64,000 nucleotides of DNA. Source: Pseudoteredinibacter isoporae. GTDB taxonomy: Bacteria > Pseudomonadota > Gammaproteobacteria > Pseudomonadales > Cellvibrionaceae. The stretch is from positions 806,001-870,000 of the forward strand of contig NZ_JAAONY010000001.1 in assembly GCF_011602085.1 (NCBI RefSeq), written 5' to 3'. Positions 35,098 to 43,831 of this stretch are shown piece after piece (positions within the stretch are counted from its first letter, which is position 1; each line of letters begins with the position of its first letter). The notes beneath the pieces are model-generated. The model worked only from the letters and a program-made list of their open reading frames with translations. It was not told the DNA's origin and ran no database searches. Both the position numbers and the translations under genes were made by a program.

Positions 35098-35496
35098 ATG
35101 GCCAAAAAAAGAAAAGTTGAAGAAGAAGGCGGCATTGATTTAACACCTATGCTTGACGTGGTGTTCATCATGTTGATCTTCTTCATCGTAACGGCTTCCT
35201 TTATTAAGGAAACCGGTATTGAGATTAATCGACCTGATGCAACTACGGCCGAGCCGAAGTACAAGTCGAATATCTTGATTGCGATTAACGGCAACAATGA
35301 AATCTGGATCGACAAAAGTCGCATTGACGAGCGCCAGGTGCGTAACCGCATCGAGCAATTGCGTGCGGAGAACCCGAAAGGGGGAATCGTGGTCCAGGCG
35401 GATGATAAAGCAAGCATTGAAACCCTGACCAAGGTGGTTGACGCCGCCCGTGATCTGGGTGTCACTGACGTTGCTGTGGCAACAGAGAAGAACTAG
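35098..35496 (+). CDS. exbD: ExbD-type biopolymer transport subunit (TonB2 system)
   Basis: 132-residue inner membrane protein with one N-terminal helix (TPMLDVVFIMLIFFIVTASF) carrying the essential membrane Asp in LDVVF, and a periplasmic domain (about 45-132). It completes the ExbB-ExbD motor. A GAGAG site precedes the ATG. It is 8 bp ahead of tonB. Confidence 0.95.
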   Translation: MAKKRKVEEEGGIDLTPMLDVVFIMLIFFIVTASFIKETGIEINRPDATTAEPKYKSNILIAINGNNEIWIDKSRIDERQVRNRIEQLRAENPKGGIVVQADDKASIETLTKVVDAARDLGVTDVAVATEKN

Positions 35497-35504
35497 GGCG
35501 AGCT

Positions 35505-36119
35505 ATGAATCCTGTACGACTCATAATAGCCGGAGCCGTTGCACTGGCAGTGACTTTTGGCTTGTTCGTTTTGATGCACACCTTGATCGCGGCCAATATG
35601 AAAGAGCCTGAAGAGGGCGAGGCTACCAAGATTGCCGATATTCATATGCCGGAAGCGAAGATTGAGACGCGCTTCGAAACGGAAAAACCTGAAAAACCCG
35701 AAGAGCCGGATGAGCCACCACCGGAGATGCCTCAACCTGAATTCGAAACCCCTGATGTTAGTCCTGACGCTATCAACATGGGTGCCCCGAAGGTGCAGGC
35801 AAATCTGAATGTGGCCGGTGTTGGTGGTTTCTCTTCCGATGGTGAATATTTGCCAATCGTGAAGGTACAGCCCCAGTATCCTCGTCGAGCGCTAAGTCGT
35901 GGTATTGAAGGTTATGTAATTGTTGAATTTACTGTAACCAAGAGTGGTGCGGTAAGTAACCCGGTGGTTGTAGAGCACGTACCTGAAGGTTCCACCATCT
36001 TTGCCAAAGCGGCAATGAAGGCGGCGCTGAAGTTTAAGTACAAGCCTCGGGTTATCGACGGTGAACCAATTGAGGTTCCTGGCGTACGCAACAAGATCTC
36101 CTTCGCCATTGCACAATAG
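35505..36119 (+). CDS. tonB: TonB family energy transducer (TonB2-type)
   Basis: Transmits proton-motive energy to outer membrane receptors such as the one at 5.9-8.4 kb. 204 residues: N-terminal anchor (LIIAGAVALAVTFGLFVLMH), an acidic Pro-rich spacer (about residues 55-90; EKPEKPEEPDEPPPEMPQPE) shorter than in TonB1, and the C-terminal TonB domain (YPRRALSRGIEGYVIVEFTV; later FKYKPRVIDGEPIEVPG). The usual anchor residues for ExbD coupling resemble the TonB2 type rather than the SHLS type of E. coli. Confidence 0.94.
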   Translation: MNPVRLIIAGAVALAVTFGLFVLMHTLIAANMKEPEEGEATKIADIHMPEAKIETRFETEKPEKPEEPDEPPPEMPQPEFETPDVSPDAINMGAPKVQANLNVAGVGGFSSDGEYLPIVKVQPQYPRRALSRGIEGYVIVEFTVTKSGAVSNPVVVEHVPEGSTIFAKAAMKAALKFKYKPRVIDGEPIEVPGVRNKISFAIAQ

Positions 36120-36132
36120 AATGGGTGACAAC

Positions 36133-37482
36133 ATGAAAATGACAGCTGCGGCAACAAAGCTTGTCAAACACACTCTGCTGGCGGCCCCGCTTATGCTGGC
36201 CCCGGCAGTATCCAGTGTGGTGATGAAAGCTTTTAATCAAGACGCGACTTTTGGTGCGGTTTACGCTCAGGAAGCGACGAAAAAGCCACCCCAGAAAACG
36301 CGTAAAACTCCTGCGTTAAGCCAGAAGGTATTTAAGAAGCTTGAAGCTCCCAACCAGCTTATTAACCCTGAACAGGGTGAGCCGGATTACCGTGGCGCTT
36401 TGAAGCTCCTTAATGAAATTAATACCGACAAATTTAATAAGTACGAAAAAGCTCAGGTGTACAACCTGAAAGGTTTCGCTTATTACAGTTTGGAAGATTA
36501 TCGCAACGCCATTAAGCAATATAAATTATTGCTGGCTCAGAGCCCTCAGATTCCACTGGGTCTTGAAGTGCAGATCACCTATACGGTTGGTCAGCTACAG
36601 TTTGTATTGGAAGATTACGATGCAGCTGAAAAGACCATTGAAAAGTGGATGAGCATGGCTCCAATTATTGGTGCAGATGCCCACGCTTTGCTGGGTCAGA
36701 TTTACTACACCAATAAAAAGCCTAAGAAAGCGATTGGTTCGATCAATACCGCTGTCGGCATGTACGACAAGAAAGGTAAGACGCCAAAAGAAAACTGGTT
36801 TCAGATCTTGAGTGCCCTGCATTATGAAGTGGGTGATAACAAGAAGGTAATCGGTATTCTCGAGCGTTTGGTTCGTCTGTATCCAAAACAAACTTACTGG
36901 CGCCGTTTGGCTGGTATGTATGGCCTGGATAATCGCGAAAAAGATCAGTTGTACGCCTACGACGCCGTTTACCAAATGGGCGGTTTGAGCAAAGAGAAGG
37001 AACTGATGAACTTGGCCTATTTGTACATGGGCGAAGACGTTCCTTATCTGGCGGCAAAAGTTCTTAAGAAAGGCTTGGCCGACAAGATTATTGAGCCAAC
37101 TTCTAAAAATCTTGAGGTGTATGCAACTGCGTTGCGCATGTCTCAAGAAGTGAAGAAGTCTATTCCAGTCATGGAGCAGGCGGCCTCTAAATCTGACGGT
37201 GGCGATTTGTATGCTCGCTTGGCGGGTATCTATCTGGATAGCGACAACAACAAAAAGGCTGTTGAAGTCGGCGAGAAAGCGCTCAAGCGCGGTAAGGTAA
37301 AGCGTAAAGACCAGCTTTATATTACCCTCGGTATGGCTACTGCAAACCAGAAGAAATACTCATCTGCTATTAAGTTCTTCAAAGAGGCAGCTAAAGATCC
37401 GCGCAGCAAGAAATTTGCTACCGGTTGGATCAAGTATTGCCAGAACGAACTTGAACGTGAGCGTAAGTTGGCGGCTTCCTAA
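36133..37482 (+). CDS. TPR repeat protein of the TonB2-type cluster
   Basis: 449-residue exported protein with a signal peptide (MKMTAAATKLVKHTLLAAPL..) and about ten tetratricopeptide-like repeats between residues 60 and 440 (for example YNLKGFAYYSLEDYRNAIKQ and YARLAGIYLDSDNNKKAVE). The start is the ATG at 36133 (GGGTGAC upstream); an in-frame ATG at 36121 would add four residues. Similar TPR genes end TonB2 operons in marine gammaproteobacteria. Role unknown, probably periplasmic scaffolding. A very strong terminator follows. Confidence 0.88.
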   Translation: MKMTAAATKLVKHTLLAAPLMLAPAVSSVVMKAFNQDATFGAVYAQEATKKPPQKTRKTPALSQKVFKKLEAPNQLINPEQGEPDYRGALKLLNEINTDKFNKYEKAQVYNLKGFAYYSLEDYRNAIKQYKLLLAQSPQIPLGLEVQITYTVGQLQFVLEDYDAAEKTIEKWMSMAPIIGADAHALLGQIYYTNKKPKKAIGSINTAVGMYDKKGKTPKENWFQILSALHYEVGDNKKVIGILERLVRLYPKQTYWRRLAGMYGLDNREKDQLYAYDAVYQMGGLSKEKELMNLAYLYMGEDVPYLAAKVLKKGLADKIIEPTSKNLEVYATALRMSQEVKKSIPVMEQAASKSDGGDLYARLAGIYLDSDNNKKAVEVGEKALKRGKVKRKDQLYITLGMATANQKKYSSAIKFFKEAAKDPRSKKFATGWIKYCQNELERERKLAAS

Positions 37483-37495
37483 GCTACTGACTTAG

Positions 37496-37533
37496 CCATA
37501 AAAAAAGCCGCTTTTTAGCGGCTTTTTTTATGG
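37496..37533. terminator. Bidirectional terminator between the TonB2 operon and rppH
   Basis: A 17-bp perfect stem (core AAAGCCGCT/AGCGGCTTT, extended through A/T runs to CCAT/ATGG) with a TTTT loop. It lies between converging genes and serves both. Confidence 0.95.
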
Positions 37534-37581
37534 CAGAAATTTAATGGGAGGCGCGGTTGGTAAGTTTGTAAGCTCGTGGTT

Positions 37582-38076
37582 TTAGCTGCCCTTTTCTTCC
37601 AGCATGCTGTGTCTTGGTGACAACTCCTTCAAGGCGCGGCGATACACCTCTTGCTTGAAAGATACCACCTTGCCAATTGGGTACCAATAGTTCACCCAGG
37701 TCCAGTGGTCGAATTCTGCGCTGCCAATTTTATTGAGACACACCTTACTTTCATCGCATAACATACGAAGCAGAAACCACTTTTGCTTCTGGCCAATGCA
37801 AAGAGGATTGGAATGACGCCGAATAAGGCGTTTGGGGAGCCGATAGCGAAGCCAGCCTCGGGTAACGGCCAGAATTTCCACATCGGATTTTTCGAGGCCA
37901 ACTTCTTCGTAGAGTTCGCGAAACAGGGCTTGTTCGGGTGACTCATTGTCATCGATTCCGCCCTGGGGGAACTGCCAAGCGTCCTGCCCGCCTATACGCC
38001 TTGCCCAAAGGGTCTGGCCTTTATCGTTACAAATTATGATCCCAACATTGGGACGAAAACCATCTGCATCTATCAA
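37582..38076 (-). CDS. rppH: RNA pyrophosphohydrolase RppH
   Basis: Nudix enzyme that removes pyrophosphate from 5'-triphosphorylated RNA and triggers RNase E-dependent decay. 164 residues starting (M)[16 protein letters not shown], close to E. coli RppH, so the TTG codon at 38074-38076 must be the start; CTGGAGCAA precedes it. The Nudix box [23 protein letters not shown] spans GX5EX7REUXEEXGU. Also conserved: [19 protein letters not shown] and [12 protein letters not shown]. Confidence 0.95.
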   Translation of the reverse strand: MIDADGFRPNVGIIICNDKGQTLWARRIGGQDAWQFPQGGIDDNESPEQALFRELYEEVGLEKSDVEILAVTRGWLRYRLPKRLIRRHSNPLCIGQKQKWFLLRMLCDESKVCLNKIGSAEFDHWTWVNYWYPIGKVVSFKQEVYRRALKELSPRHSMLEEKGS

Positions 38077-38280
38077 GGATTGCTCCAGGGGGCTGTCATG
38101 GCGATCGTCAGAAGCGGGGTGCTGTCTTTGTAATCTGCTCTAGCGCAGCCGCAAAAATTAATTGTCATCATTGTTTCATAAGTTTGACACAAGGGCTATA
38201 AGAAGAGACAAATTTAAACTGCTCAGGCTGGGGCTTTTGACCTACAATAAGCCTATATTAAATCAGCACAGAGCGGAGCC

Positions 38281-38934
38281 ATGACCCTAGCCTTATTCGA
38301 TCTTGATAACACCCTGATCAGCGGAGACAGCGATAATCTTTGGGGAGAATTTTTGGTAGAGCAGGGGCTGGTTGACCCGGTCGTTTATGGTGCCAGAAAT
38401 GAAGCATTCTATGAAGATTACAAGCGTGGAGAGCTGGATGTCTACGCTTATCTGGAATTTGTGGCCTTGGCTTTGAATGACATTCCTGCGGAAAATAGGG
38501 ACAGTTTACGCCAGCAATTTTTCGATGAAAAAATTAAGCCCATCATGTTGCCGAAGGCTCAAGCGGTGATTGAGAAGCACCGGGCAGAAGGTCATACCTT
38601 GATGGTAATTACCGCCACCAGTAGTTTTATTACTGCTCCGATTGTTGAGCGGCTGGATGTCGAGCTGTTGCTGGCGCCGGAGCTGGAGTGTTTGGATGGT
38701 TGCTTCACTGGAGGGGTGGTTGGTGTCCCTACCTTTCAGGAGGGTAAAGTGACCCGCCTGCAGGAATGGTTGGAAAGCAGTGGTGAAACCATGGAGGGTG
38801 CTTACTTTTATTCAGACTCCCACAACGACATTCCTCTACTTGCAAAAGTGGATCGACCAGTTGCCGTAGATCCGGATGAAAAATTATTGGCCTATGCGAC
38901 AGAACACAACATCGAAGTAATGAGCTTGCGATGA
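38281..38934 (+). CDS. HAD-IB family phosphatase (SerB-like)
   Basis: 217-residue cytosolic hydrolase of the HAD-IB subfamily. Motif I LFDLDNTLIS gives the nucleophilic Asp; motif II is TATSSFIT; motif III/IV is YFYSDSHNDIPLL. A helical cap (residues ~20-85) is of the small C1 type. Relatives act on phosphoserine, histidinol phosphate or phospholipid head groups, so the substrate is open. It overlaps the next lipoprotein gene by ATGA, so the two are translationally coupled. Confidence 0.92.
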   Translation: MTLALFDLDNTLISGDSDNLWGEFLVEQGLVDPVVYGARNEAFYEDYKRGELDVYAYLEFVALALNDIPAENRDSLRQQFFDEKIKPIMLPKAQAVIEKHRAEGHTLMVITATSSFITAPIVERLDVELLLAPELECLDGCFTGGVVGVPTFQEGKVTRLQEWLESSGETMEGAYFYSDSHNDIPLLAKVDRPVAVDPDEKLLAYATEHNIEVMSLR

Positions 38935-40034
38935 AAAAAGTTCTTTGGCCTTCAGTTTTTGTTGTCTTGTTTTTGGCCGCTTTAAGTGCTTGTGACAGTA
39001 AGACCCGCGAGGAAGCAAAGCCAGAGGCTGTTGCCCAACAGGTAAGTGTTAAAGCGCCTGTGCTCACTCGCGATGAGGAAATGCGGCTTAAAAAGCGGGT
39101 TGCCGAATACTGGGGCGAGGTAAAGCTTGCCGCAAAACAAAATCGACAAAACCTGAGTACATTGCAGGAAGTGATTGCTGAATTTTTGCGTGAGCCAAAT
39201 GTTGTAAACCTGGATGAAGCTAAATCCATGTGGCTGGAATCCTATGTTCACTATCAAGCGTTGACTGTACCGAGCCGGTTTACCAAAGCTGCGCCGAATG
39301 TCTTTGCGGAGTCGAGCAATATTTGGCTGGCTTTAGATCCTTACCCCATTGCAGTTGGCTTCGTCGATGAGTTCGGGCCCTATAAGAACATCGGAATTGT
39401 CCATGACTATACTGTCGAAATGAGCGAGGCCGCGATACGTTCTCAGCATGCGATTACCGATGAAAGTGAAGCAGTACTTGGCTATTTGCCGATGGCCTTT
39501 TTATTGTGGGGTGATGGAAAAACCAGCGAAGAGCGTGTAGCTGATTTTGCAGCAAGCTCTGAAGAAAAGCCCATTATGCGACGAAGAAAGTTACTGGAAC
39601 TAAACAGCGTGGCAATTGCAAAAGATGCAGCGGTCTTGCAGAGTTGGCTGGATGATACCGGGCCATTGGATGTACTTTTTTACCGCCTGCCGGTGATCGC
39701 CCAAGTGGAACTCATCAAGCAGGCCAACGCAGCAATGATCGAAGATAACATATTACTGCCGCTGAACGACAGTGATAGGGAAGACTGGCGCCCTTATCAG
39801 GTGTGGCCCGCTGTGTTTGCATCCCAATTAAAACAGTTGCAGAAGGAACTCGATTTTCTGAACGCTGCGGGTATTAAAGTGATTGAACCAAGTGAATCGC
39901 TGAGCTCATTTGGTGCTGAAAAAGAAAGCGAGAAAAAGACTTTATATAAGGCCCTGACGAGCGAGCAGCGCGCTCAGTTTGGTAGTGATTTGCAGGAAAT
40001 TTTGAATGCGATTCGGGCTAAGGCCCAGCAATAG
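38931..40034 (+). CDS. Imelysin-like lipoprotein with degenerate signature motif
   Basis: 367-residue lipoprotein (lipobox LSAC, Cys21). The mature part resembles the imelysin/M75 family: a helical region (RVAEYWGEVKLAAKQNRQNL), the segment NIWLALDPYPIAVGFVDEFG and then LGYLPMAFLLWGDG. In imelysins that last block reads GYHAIEFLLWG with the GxHxxE signature; here residues 184-189 are GYLPMA, so His and Glu are lost. Imelysins and EfeO are tied to iron uptake. Function may differ here. It is coupled to the HAD phosphatase gene. The assignment rests on motif resemblance only. Confidence 0.6.
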   Translation: MKKVLWPSVFVVLFLAALSACDSKTREEAKPEAVAQQVSVKAPVLTRDEEMRLKKRVAEYWGEVKLAAKQNRQNLSTLQEVIAEFLREPNVVNLDEAKSMWLESYVHYQALTVPSRFTKAAPNVFAESSNIWLALDPYPIAVGFVDEFGPYKNIGIVHDYTVEMSEAAIRSQHAITDESEAVLGYLPMAFLLWGDGKTSEERVADFAASSEEKPIMRRRKLLELNSVAIAKDAAVLQSWLDDTGPLDVLFYRLPVIAQVELIKQANAAMIEDNILLPLNDSDREDWRPYQVWPAVFASQLKQLQKELDFLNAAGIKVIEPSESLSSFGAEKESEKKTLYKALTSEQRAQFGSDLQEILNAIRAKAQQ

Positions 40035-40054
40035 CCCGCTTCTGAGAAGCGGGC
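40034..40054. other. Hairpin between converging genes
   Basis: GCCCGCTT and AAGCGGGC form a perfect 8-bp stem with a CTGAG loop (10 bp if the loop is one base), starting within the TAG stop of the imelysin-like gene. There is no T run on either strand; a weak or factor-assisted terminator is likely. Confidence 0.5.
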
Positions 40055-40065
40055 ATCATGAAGGA

Positions 40066-41256
40066 TCAGGGTAAGTAAACCCGGGCGAAAACCGCTTTCA
40101 AATAATCGGTTTCAGGAATCGCCGGGTGTACGGGATGATCCGGCCCCTGGCCACCTTGATGAAGAATTTGGCAGTGCCTTTCAAGATGACGAGCTGACGC
40201 GCGAACAATATCGTTCAGGCGGTCTTTTTCCAGATGCATTGAGCAGGAGCCAGAAACCAGAACACCATCTTTCCCCAATAGGCGCATGCCCAATTCATTG
40301 ATATGACGGTAGGCCGCTTCCCCGGACTTTTTATCTTTGCGCTTTTTGATGAACGCGGGTGGATCCAAAACGACAATATCAAAACGTTCCTGAGCTTGGA
40401 TCAGTTGCTTTAACACATCAATGGCTTTGCCATGAATGGTCGATACTTTATCTTGCAGGCCGTTGATGGCGGCGTTTTCAGATACCCAATCCAGGGCTGA
40501 TTCCGAGGCATCCACACACACCACTTCGCTGGCCCCTGCATGGGCGGCTTGAACACCCCAGCCACCCACGTAGCTGAATACATCGAGAACACGCTTGCCG
40601 GGAGAGAGCCGTTGTAATAGTGCTCGATTTTCCCGATGATCGTAAAACCAACCGGTTTTCTGACCGTAAGCAACAGGGGCAAGAAAAGAACAGCCATTCT
40701 CTTCCATTTCTACAGCCTCAGGAATGTCGCCAATGGTTTCGACCGTTTCTTCCAGGTTTTCCAGCTTGCGTGCGCTGTGATCATTGCGCAGTAAGATGGC
40801 TTCAGGGCGTAGAACTTTCTGCAAAGCTTCAACAATCTCCTGCTTGAGCAATTCCATGCCCGCTGTGGAAATCTGTACAACCAGGTAACGATCGAAGCGA
40901 TCAACAACCAGTCCTGGCAATAAATCACTGTCACCATAGATCAGTCGATAAAACGGTTTGCTAAACGCCAGCTCCCTTAAAGACAAGGCTTGCTTGATGC
41001 GGTGTACCAGCAGTGATTTATCCAGTGGGTACTTCTTCTGGCGACTCACCAGGCGAGCACAGATCAGGCCTTGTGGGTTCATGGTGGCCAGCCCCAGAGA
41101 TTTGCCGCCGTTGCTCAGTACCTCGACCTGTTGGCCGACACTGAAGCCGGAGAGTGGGCTTGCTTCGGTATTGATTTCATTAGAGTAAATCCAAAGGTGC
41201 CCTTGTTTAAGGCGTCGATCAGCATTGGATTTTAAGTGCAGAGGGGCAAAAGACAT
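40066..41256 (-). CDS. Class I SAM-dependent rRNA cytosine methyltransferase (RlmI-like)
   Basis: 396-residue enzyme of the RlmI/YccW group, which forms m5C1962 in 23S rRNA. An N-terminal PUA domain (about residues 1-80: LKQGHLWIYSNEI) leads to the EEHEH-type linker and the Rossmann domain (about 190-390) with the SAM loop VLDVFSYVGGWGVQAAHAGA and the catalytic DPPAF motif (FDIVVLDPPAFIK), plus the second Cys motif (VSGSCSMHL). The ATG at 41256 follows AGGTAA and gives the family N-terminus; a longer frame to 41319 has no support. Confidence 0.92.
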   Translation of the reverse strand: MSFAPLHLKSNADRRLKQGHLWIYSNEINTEASPLSGFSVGQQVEVLSNGGKSLGLATMNPQGLICARLVSRQKKYPLDKSLLVHRIKQALSLRELAFSKPFYRLIYGDSDLLPGLVVDRFDRYLVVQISTAGMELLKQEIVEALQKVLRPEAILLRNDHSARKLENLEETVETIGDIPEAVEMEENGCSFLAPVAYGQKTGWFYDHRENRALLQRLSPGKRVLDVFSYVGGWGVQAAHAGASEVVCVDASESALDWVSENAAINGLQDKVSTIHGKAIDVLKQLIQAQERFDIVVLDPPAFIKKRKDKKSGEAAYRHINELGMRLLGKDGVLVSGSCSMHLEKDRLNDIVRASARHLERHCQILHQGGQGPDHPVHPAIPETDYLKAVFARVYLP

Positions 41257-41319
41257 GGGCTTACCTGGAGAAAAAGCCCTATTATAAAGCCCCTTGGGGG
41301 TAAGGGGCCAGCACTGCAC

Positions 41320-42033
41320 CTAACGGTAGCTGATAATGTCATCGTCTCCGCTTAGGGCGGTGAGATATTGATGCTCATTAAAGCTGGAAAGGCTGATGTT
41401 ATTTTGGCTGTGAATCAGTCGAGTGATTGAGGCGTTAATGACGGGTTCAAACAAGCCATATACCTTGTCGGCACCCATTCCCATCACGATAGCACTCAAT
41501 GCAGCGACAACACCGCCTGAGGTAAAAGCCGCGGCACTTTGTCCGGAGCCGTTATTTTTCATAACCGTTTTCAGGGCGGCCTCAAATCGAGCTTTTGCCT
41601 CGGGCCAGGATTCCAGGCCCTCAGTTTCAGGTTGTTCGACAATCCAGTATTGAAAGACTGCGCGCAGCACTTTCTGAAAACTTTTTTTATCACGAAGCAT
41701 GGCTTCGGCATCGTCTTTCAGTTCAGCGTGTTTTTCCAATAAGCCTGGTAAGAGCCGCTCTACTTGAGCGTGATTGTCAAATTCGTTCCAGGCGGCATCG
41801 ATGGTCAGTTCGGGAACGTCAACCGCAGCCGCGCGATAAACATCAATCAGCGCTTGTGCGGTTTGTTGCTGTCGTGCAAGTGTGCCGCTGTAAAGTGCAT
41901 TGAAGTGGTGCTCTTTTTGCAGAAAGTGTTGCCCCAATAGACGACCTTGACGATACCCAAGCTCTGAAAGTTGGTCATAGTTGTCGCTGCCGAACGAGGC
42001 CTGACCGTGCCGTACCAGTAGAATTTCAGCCAT
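41320..42033 (-). CDS. Histidine phosphatase family protein (phosphoglycerate mutase-like)
   Basis: 237-residue protein with the branch-1 signature LLVRHGQASF at residues 5-14 (phosphohistidine RHG), plus a YSGTLARQQQTAQ block and the second His in FTSGGVVAALSAIV replaced by a serine-glycine turn, so the substrate is hard to predict. Relatives dephosphorylate small metabolites. The ATG at 42033 starts MAEILLVRHGQ, the family N-terminus. It lies 63 bp upstream of the RlmI-like gene on the same strand. Confidence 0.88.
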   Translation of the reverse strand: MAEILLVRHGQASFGSDNYDQLSELGYRQGRLLGQHFLQKEHHFNALYSGTLARQQQTAQALIDVYRAAAVDVPELTIDAAWNEFDNHAQVERLLPGLLEKHAELKDDAEAMLRDKKSFQKVLRAVFQYWIVEQPETEGLESWPEAKARFEAALKTVMKNNGSGQSAAAFTSGGVVAALSAIVMGMGADKVYGLFEPVINASITRLIHSQNNISLSSFNEHQYLTALSGDDDIISYR

Positions 42034-42247
42034 CGAAAACTCCGTAAAAATGGAAACCCGAATTGAGTAAAGAACGGGTGAAGGTCTTGTTAAGTCCATT
42101 ATAATGCTCAGCGAACGATTAAAAAGACATTTTCATGGTTGGGTCGAAGGCGGTATGATGACTGTCGCTTTTGGCTGGTAATCGTGCTTGTTCGACCTTG
42201 GCAGTTCCTAGTAAAACAGGCAGTCTAGACGATATGTTCAGAACTCA

Positions 42248-42275
42248 TGATATGACAGAGTTTGCTGTCATATCA
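42248..42275. promoter_or_regulatory. Palindromic operator upstream of the aldehyde dehydrogenase gene
   Basis: TGATATGACAG and CTGTCATATCA form a perfect 11-bp inverted repeat around AGTTTG, 40 bp before the start codon. The form suits a dimeric HTH regulator, but no regulator gene is adjacent. The rest of the 282-bp gap shows no gene. Confidence 0.65.
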
Positions 42276-42315
42276 GAACACGAAATATTTCATAATGTAT
42301 TTAAAGGAGCCTCAG

Positions 42316-43740
42316 ATGGAAACTCTAAAGTTCTATATTAATGGTGAGTGGGTTGAACCGAACCAAGCCCAAACTTTGGAAGTGATCAACCCTGCAACTG
42401 AGCAAAGCTGTGGTCGAATTGCTTTGGGTAATGAGCAGGATGTGAACGCCGCTGTGGCTGCTGCTAAAGCGGCATTCCCGGCTTTTTCCCAAACCAGTCG
42501 AGAAGAACGTATCGCTTTGCTGGAAAAAATTCTGACGGGTCTGGCAGCAAGAAAAGATGACTTGGCGGAAGCAATCACCGCCGAAATGGGTGCGCCAGCC
42601 TGGTTGTCCAAAATGGCACAGTCGGCGATGGGTGCGGCACATTTTAATGAAACCTTGCAGCTGTTGAAAGACTATGAGTTTGAAAGCAATCGCGGCAGCA
42701 CCCGTTTGCGAAAAGAGCCCATCGGTGTGTGTGCTTTGATTACACCGTGGAATTGGCCGTTGAATCAGATCGCCTGTAAAGTGGCTCCGGCTTTGGCCGC
42801 TGGTTGTACGATGGTATTGAAGCCTTCTGAGATTGCTCCATTCGATGCGGCAATTTTCACCGAGGTTCTCCATGAAGCAGGTGTGCCTGCAGGTGTTTTC
42901 AATATGGTGAACGGTGATGGTCCGGGTGTTGGTGCGCCGCTGTCCAGCCATCCTGACGTGGATATGGTTTCCTTCACCGGTTCAACACGCGCGGGTCGTT
43001 TGATCTCCAAAGCGGCCGCTGATGATATCAAGCGCGTTTCATTGGAATTGGGTGGTAAGTCAGCCAACATTATTTTACCGACCGCCAACCTGGAAAAAGC
43101 TGTGTCCAAAGGCGTTCAGAGCATGATGATGAATTCCGGGCAGTCCTGTAATGCGCCTTCGCGTATGCTGGTGCCTGCTGAAAAGCATGCCGAAGCGGTG
43201 GAGATTGCCAAACAAACGGCCGAAGGTCTTGCCGTCAATGACCCTCATGCGGAAGGTGTGTATCTCGGCCCCGTATCCTCTGATGTACAGTTTGAAAAGA
43301 TTCAGGGACTGATCCAAAAAGGCATCGATGAAGGTGCAGAGCTGGTCGTTGGTGGTACTGGTAAGCCGGAAGGTTTGGATCAGGGTTACTATGTAAAACC
43401 GACCGTTTTTGCGAATGCCAACAATCAAATGACAATTGCCCGTGAAGAAATTTTTGGTCCGGTTCTGACGATGATTCCATACGCTTCTGTGGAGGAAGCG
43501 GTAGACATTGCTAACGACACTCCGTATGGCCTTTCCGGTTATGTATACGGTGAAACTGTTGAAGAAGCTGCGGGCATTGCCAATCAATTACGTACTGGCA
43601 ATGTTCACCTGAACGGTTCCGGTGCCGATACAAAAGGCCCATTCGGTGGTTACAAACAATCGGGTAACGGTCGTGAGTGGGGTGAATTTGGTCTGGAAGA
43701 ATTTCTGGAAGTAAAAGCTGTATTTGGCGCAAACTCATAG
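42316..43740 (+). CDS. NAD(P)-dependent aldehyde dehydrogenase family protein
   Basis: 474-residue cytosolic oxidoreductase. All catalytic elements are present: the cofactor/anion region ITPWNWPLNQIACK, TGSTRAGRLI, the general base Glu244 in LELGGKS, and the nucleophile Cys278 in SGQSCNAPSR; the C-terminal EEIFGPVL and PFGGYKQSGNGREWG are also typical. It resembles the DhaS/betaine-type family with broad substrates; the actual aldehyde is unknown. AAAGGAG precedes the ATG at 42316. A palindrome 40 bp upstream suggests specific control. A terminator follows. Confidence 0.93.
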   Translation: METLKFYINGEWVEPNQAQTLEVINPATEQSCGRIALGNEQDVNAAVAAAKAAFPAFSQTSREERIALLEKILTGLAARKDDLAEAITAEMGAPAWLSKMAQSAMGAAHFNETLQLLKDYEFESNRGSTRLRKEPIGVCALITPWNWPLNQIACKVAPALAAGCTMVLKPSEIAPFDAAIFTEVLHEAGVPAGVFNMVNGDGPGVGAPLSSHPDVDMVSFTGSTRAGRLISKAAADDIKRVSLELGGKSANIILPTANLEKAVSKGVQSMMMNSGQSCNAPSRMLVPAEKHAEAVEIAKQTAEGLAVNDPHAEGVYLGPVSSDVQFEKIQGLIQKGIDEGAELVVGGTGKPEGLDQGYYVKPTVFANANNQMTIAREEIFGPVLTMIPYASVEEAVDIANDTPYGLSGYVYGETVEEAAGIANQLRTGNVHLNGSGADTKGPFGGYKQSGNGREWGEFGLEEFLEVKAVFGANS

Positions 43741-43762
43741 TTCATTAATTGTTTCCATGAAT

Positions 43763-43790
43763 AAAAAGGCCGGCATTTGCCGGCTTTTTT
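43763..43790. terminator. Bidirectional terminator after the aldehyde dehydrogenase gene
   Basis: GCCGGC/GCCGGC stem with an ATTT loop, A run on one side and six T on the other; it lies between converging genes. Confidence 0.92.
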
Positions 43791-43831
43791 ATTTGCGTTT
43801 TTTCTTCAAAAAACGCTTTTAGGCAGTGGCA

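Noticed and set aside
40034-40054. Intrinsic terminator after the imelysin-like gene
   Set aside because: The stem is strong, but there is no T run on either strand, so I list it only as a hairpin.
43075-43587. Minus-strand open frame of 170 codons
   Set aside because: It is antisense to the catalytic part of the aldehyde dehydrogenase gene.
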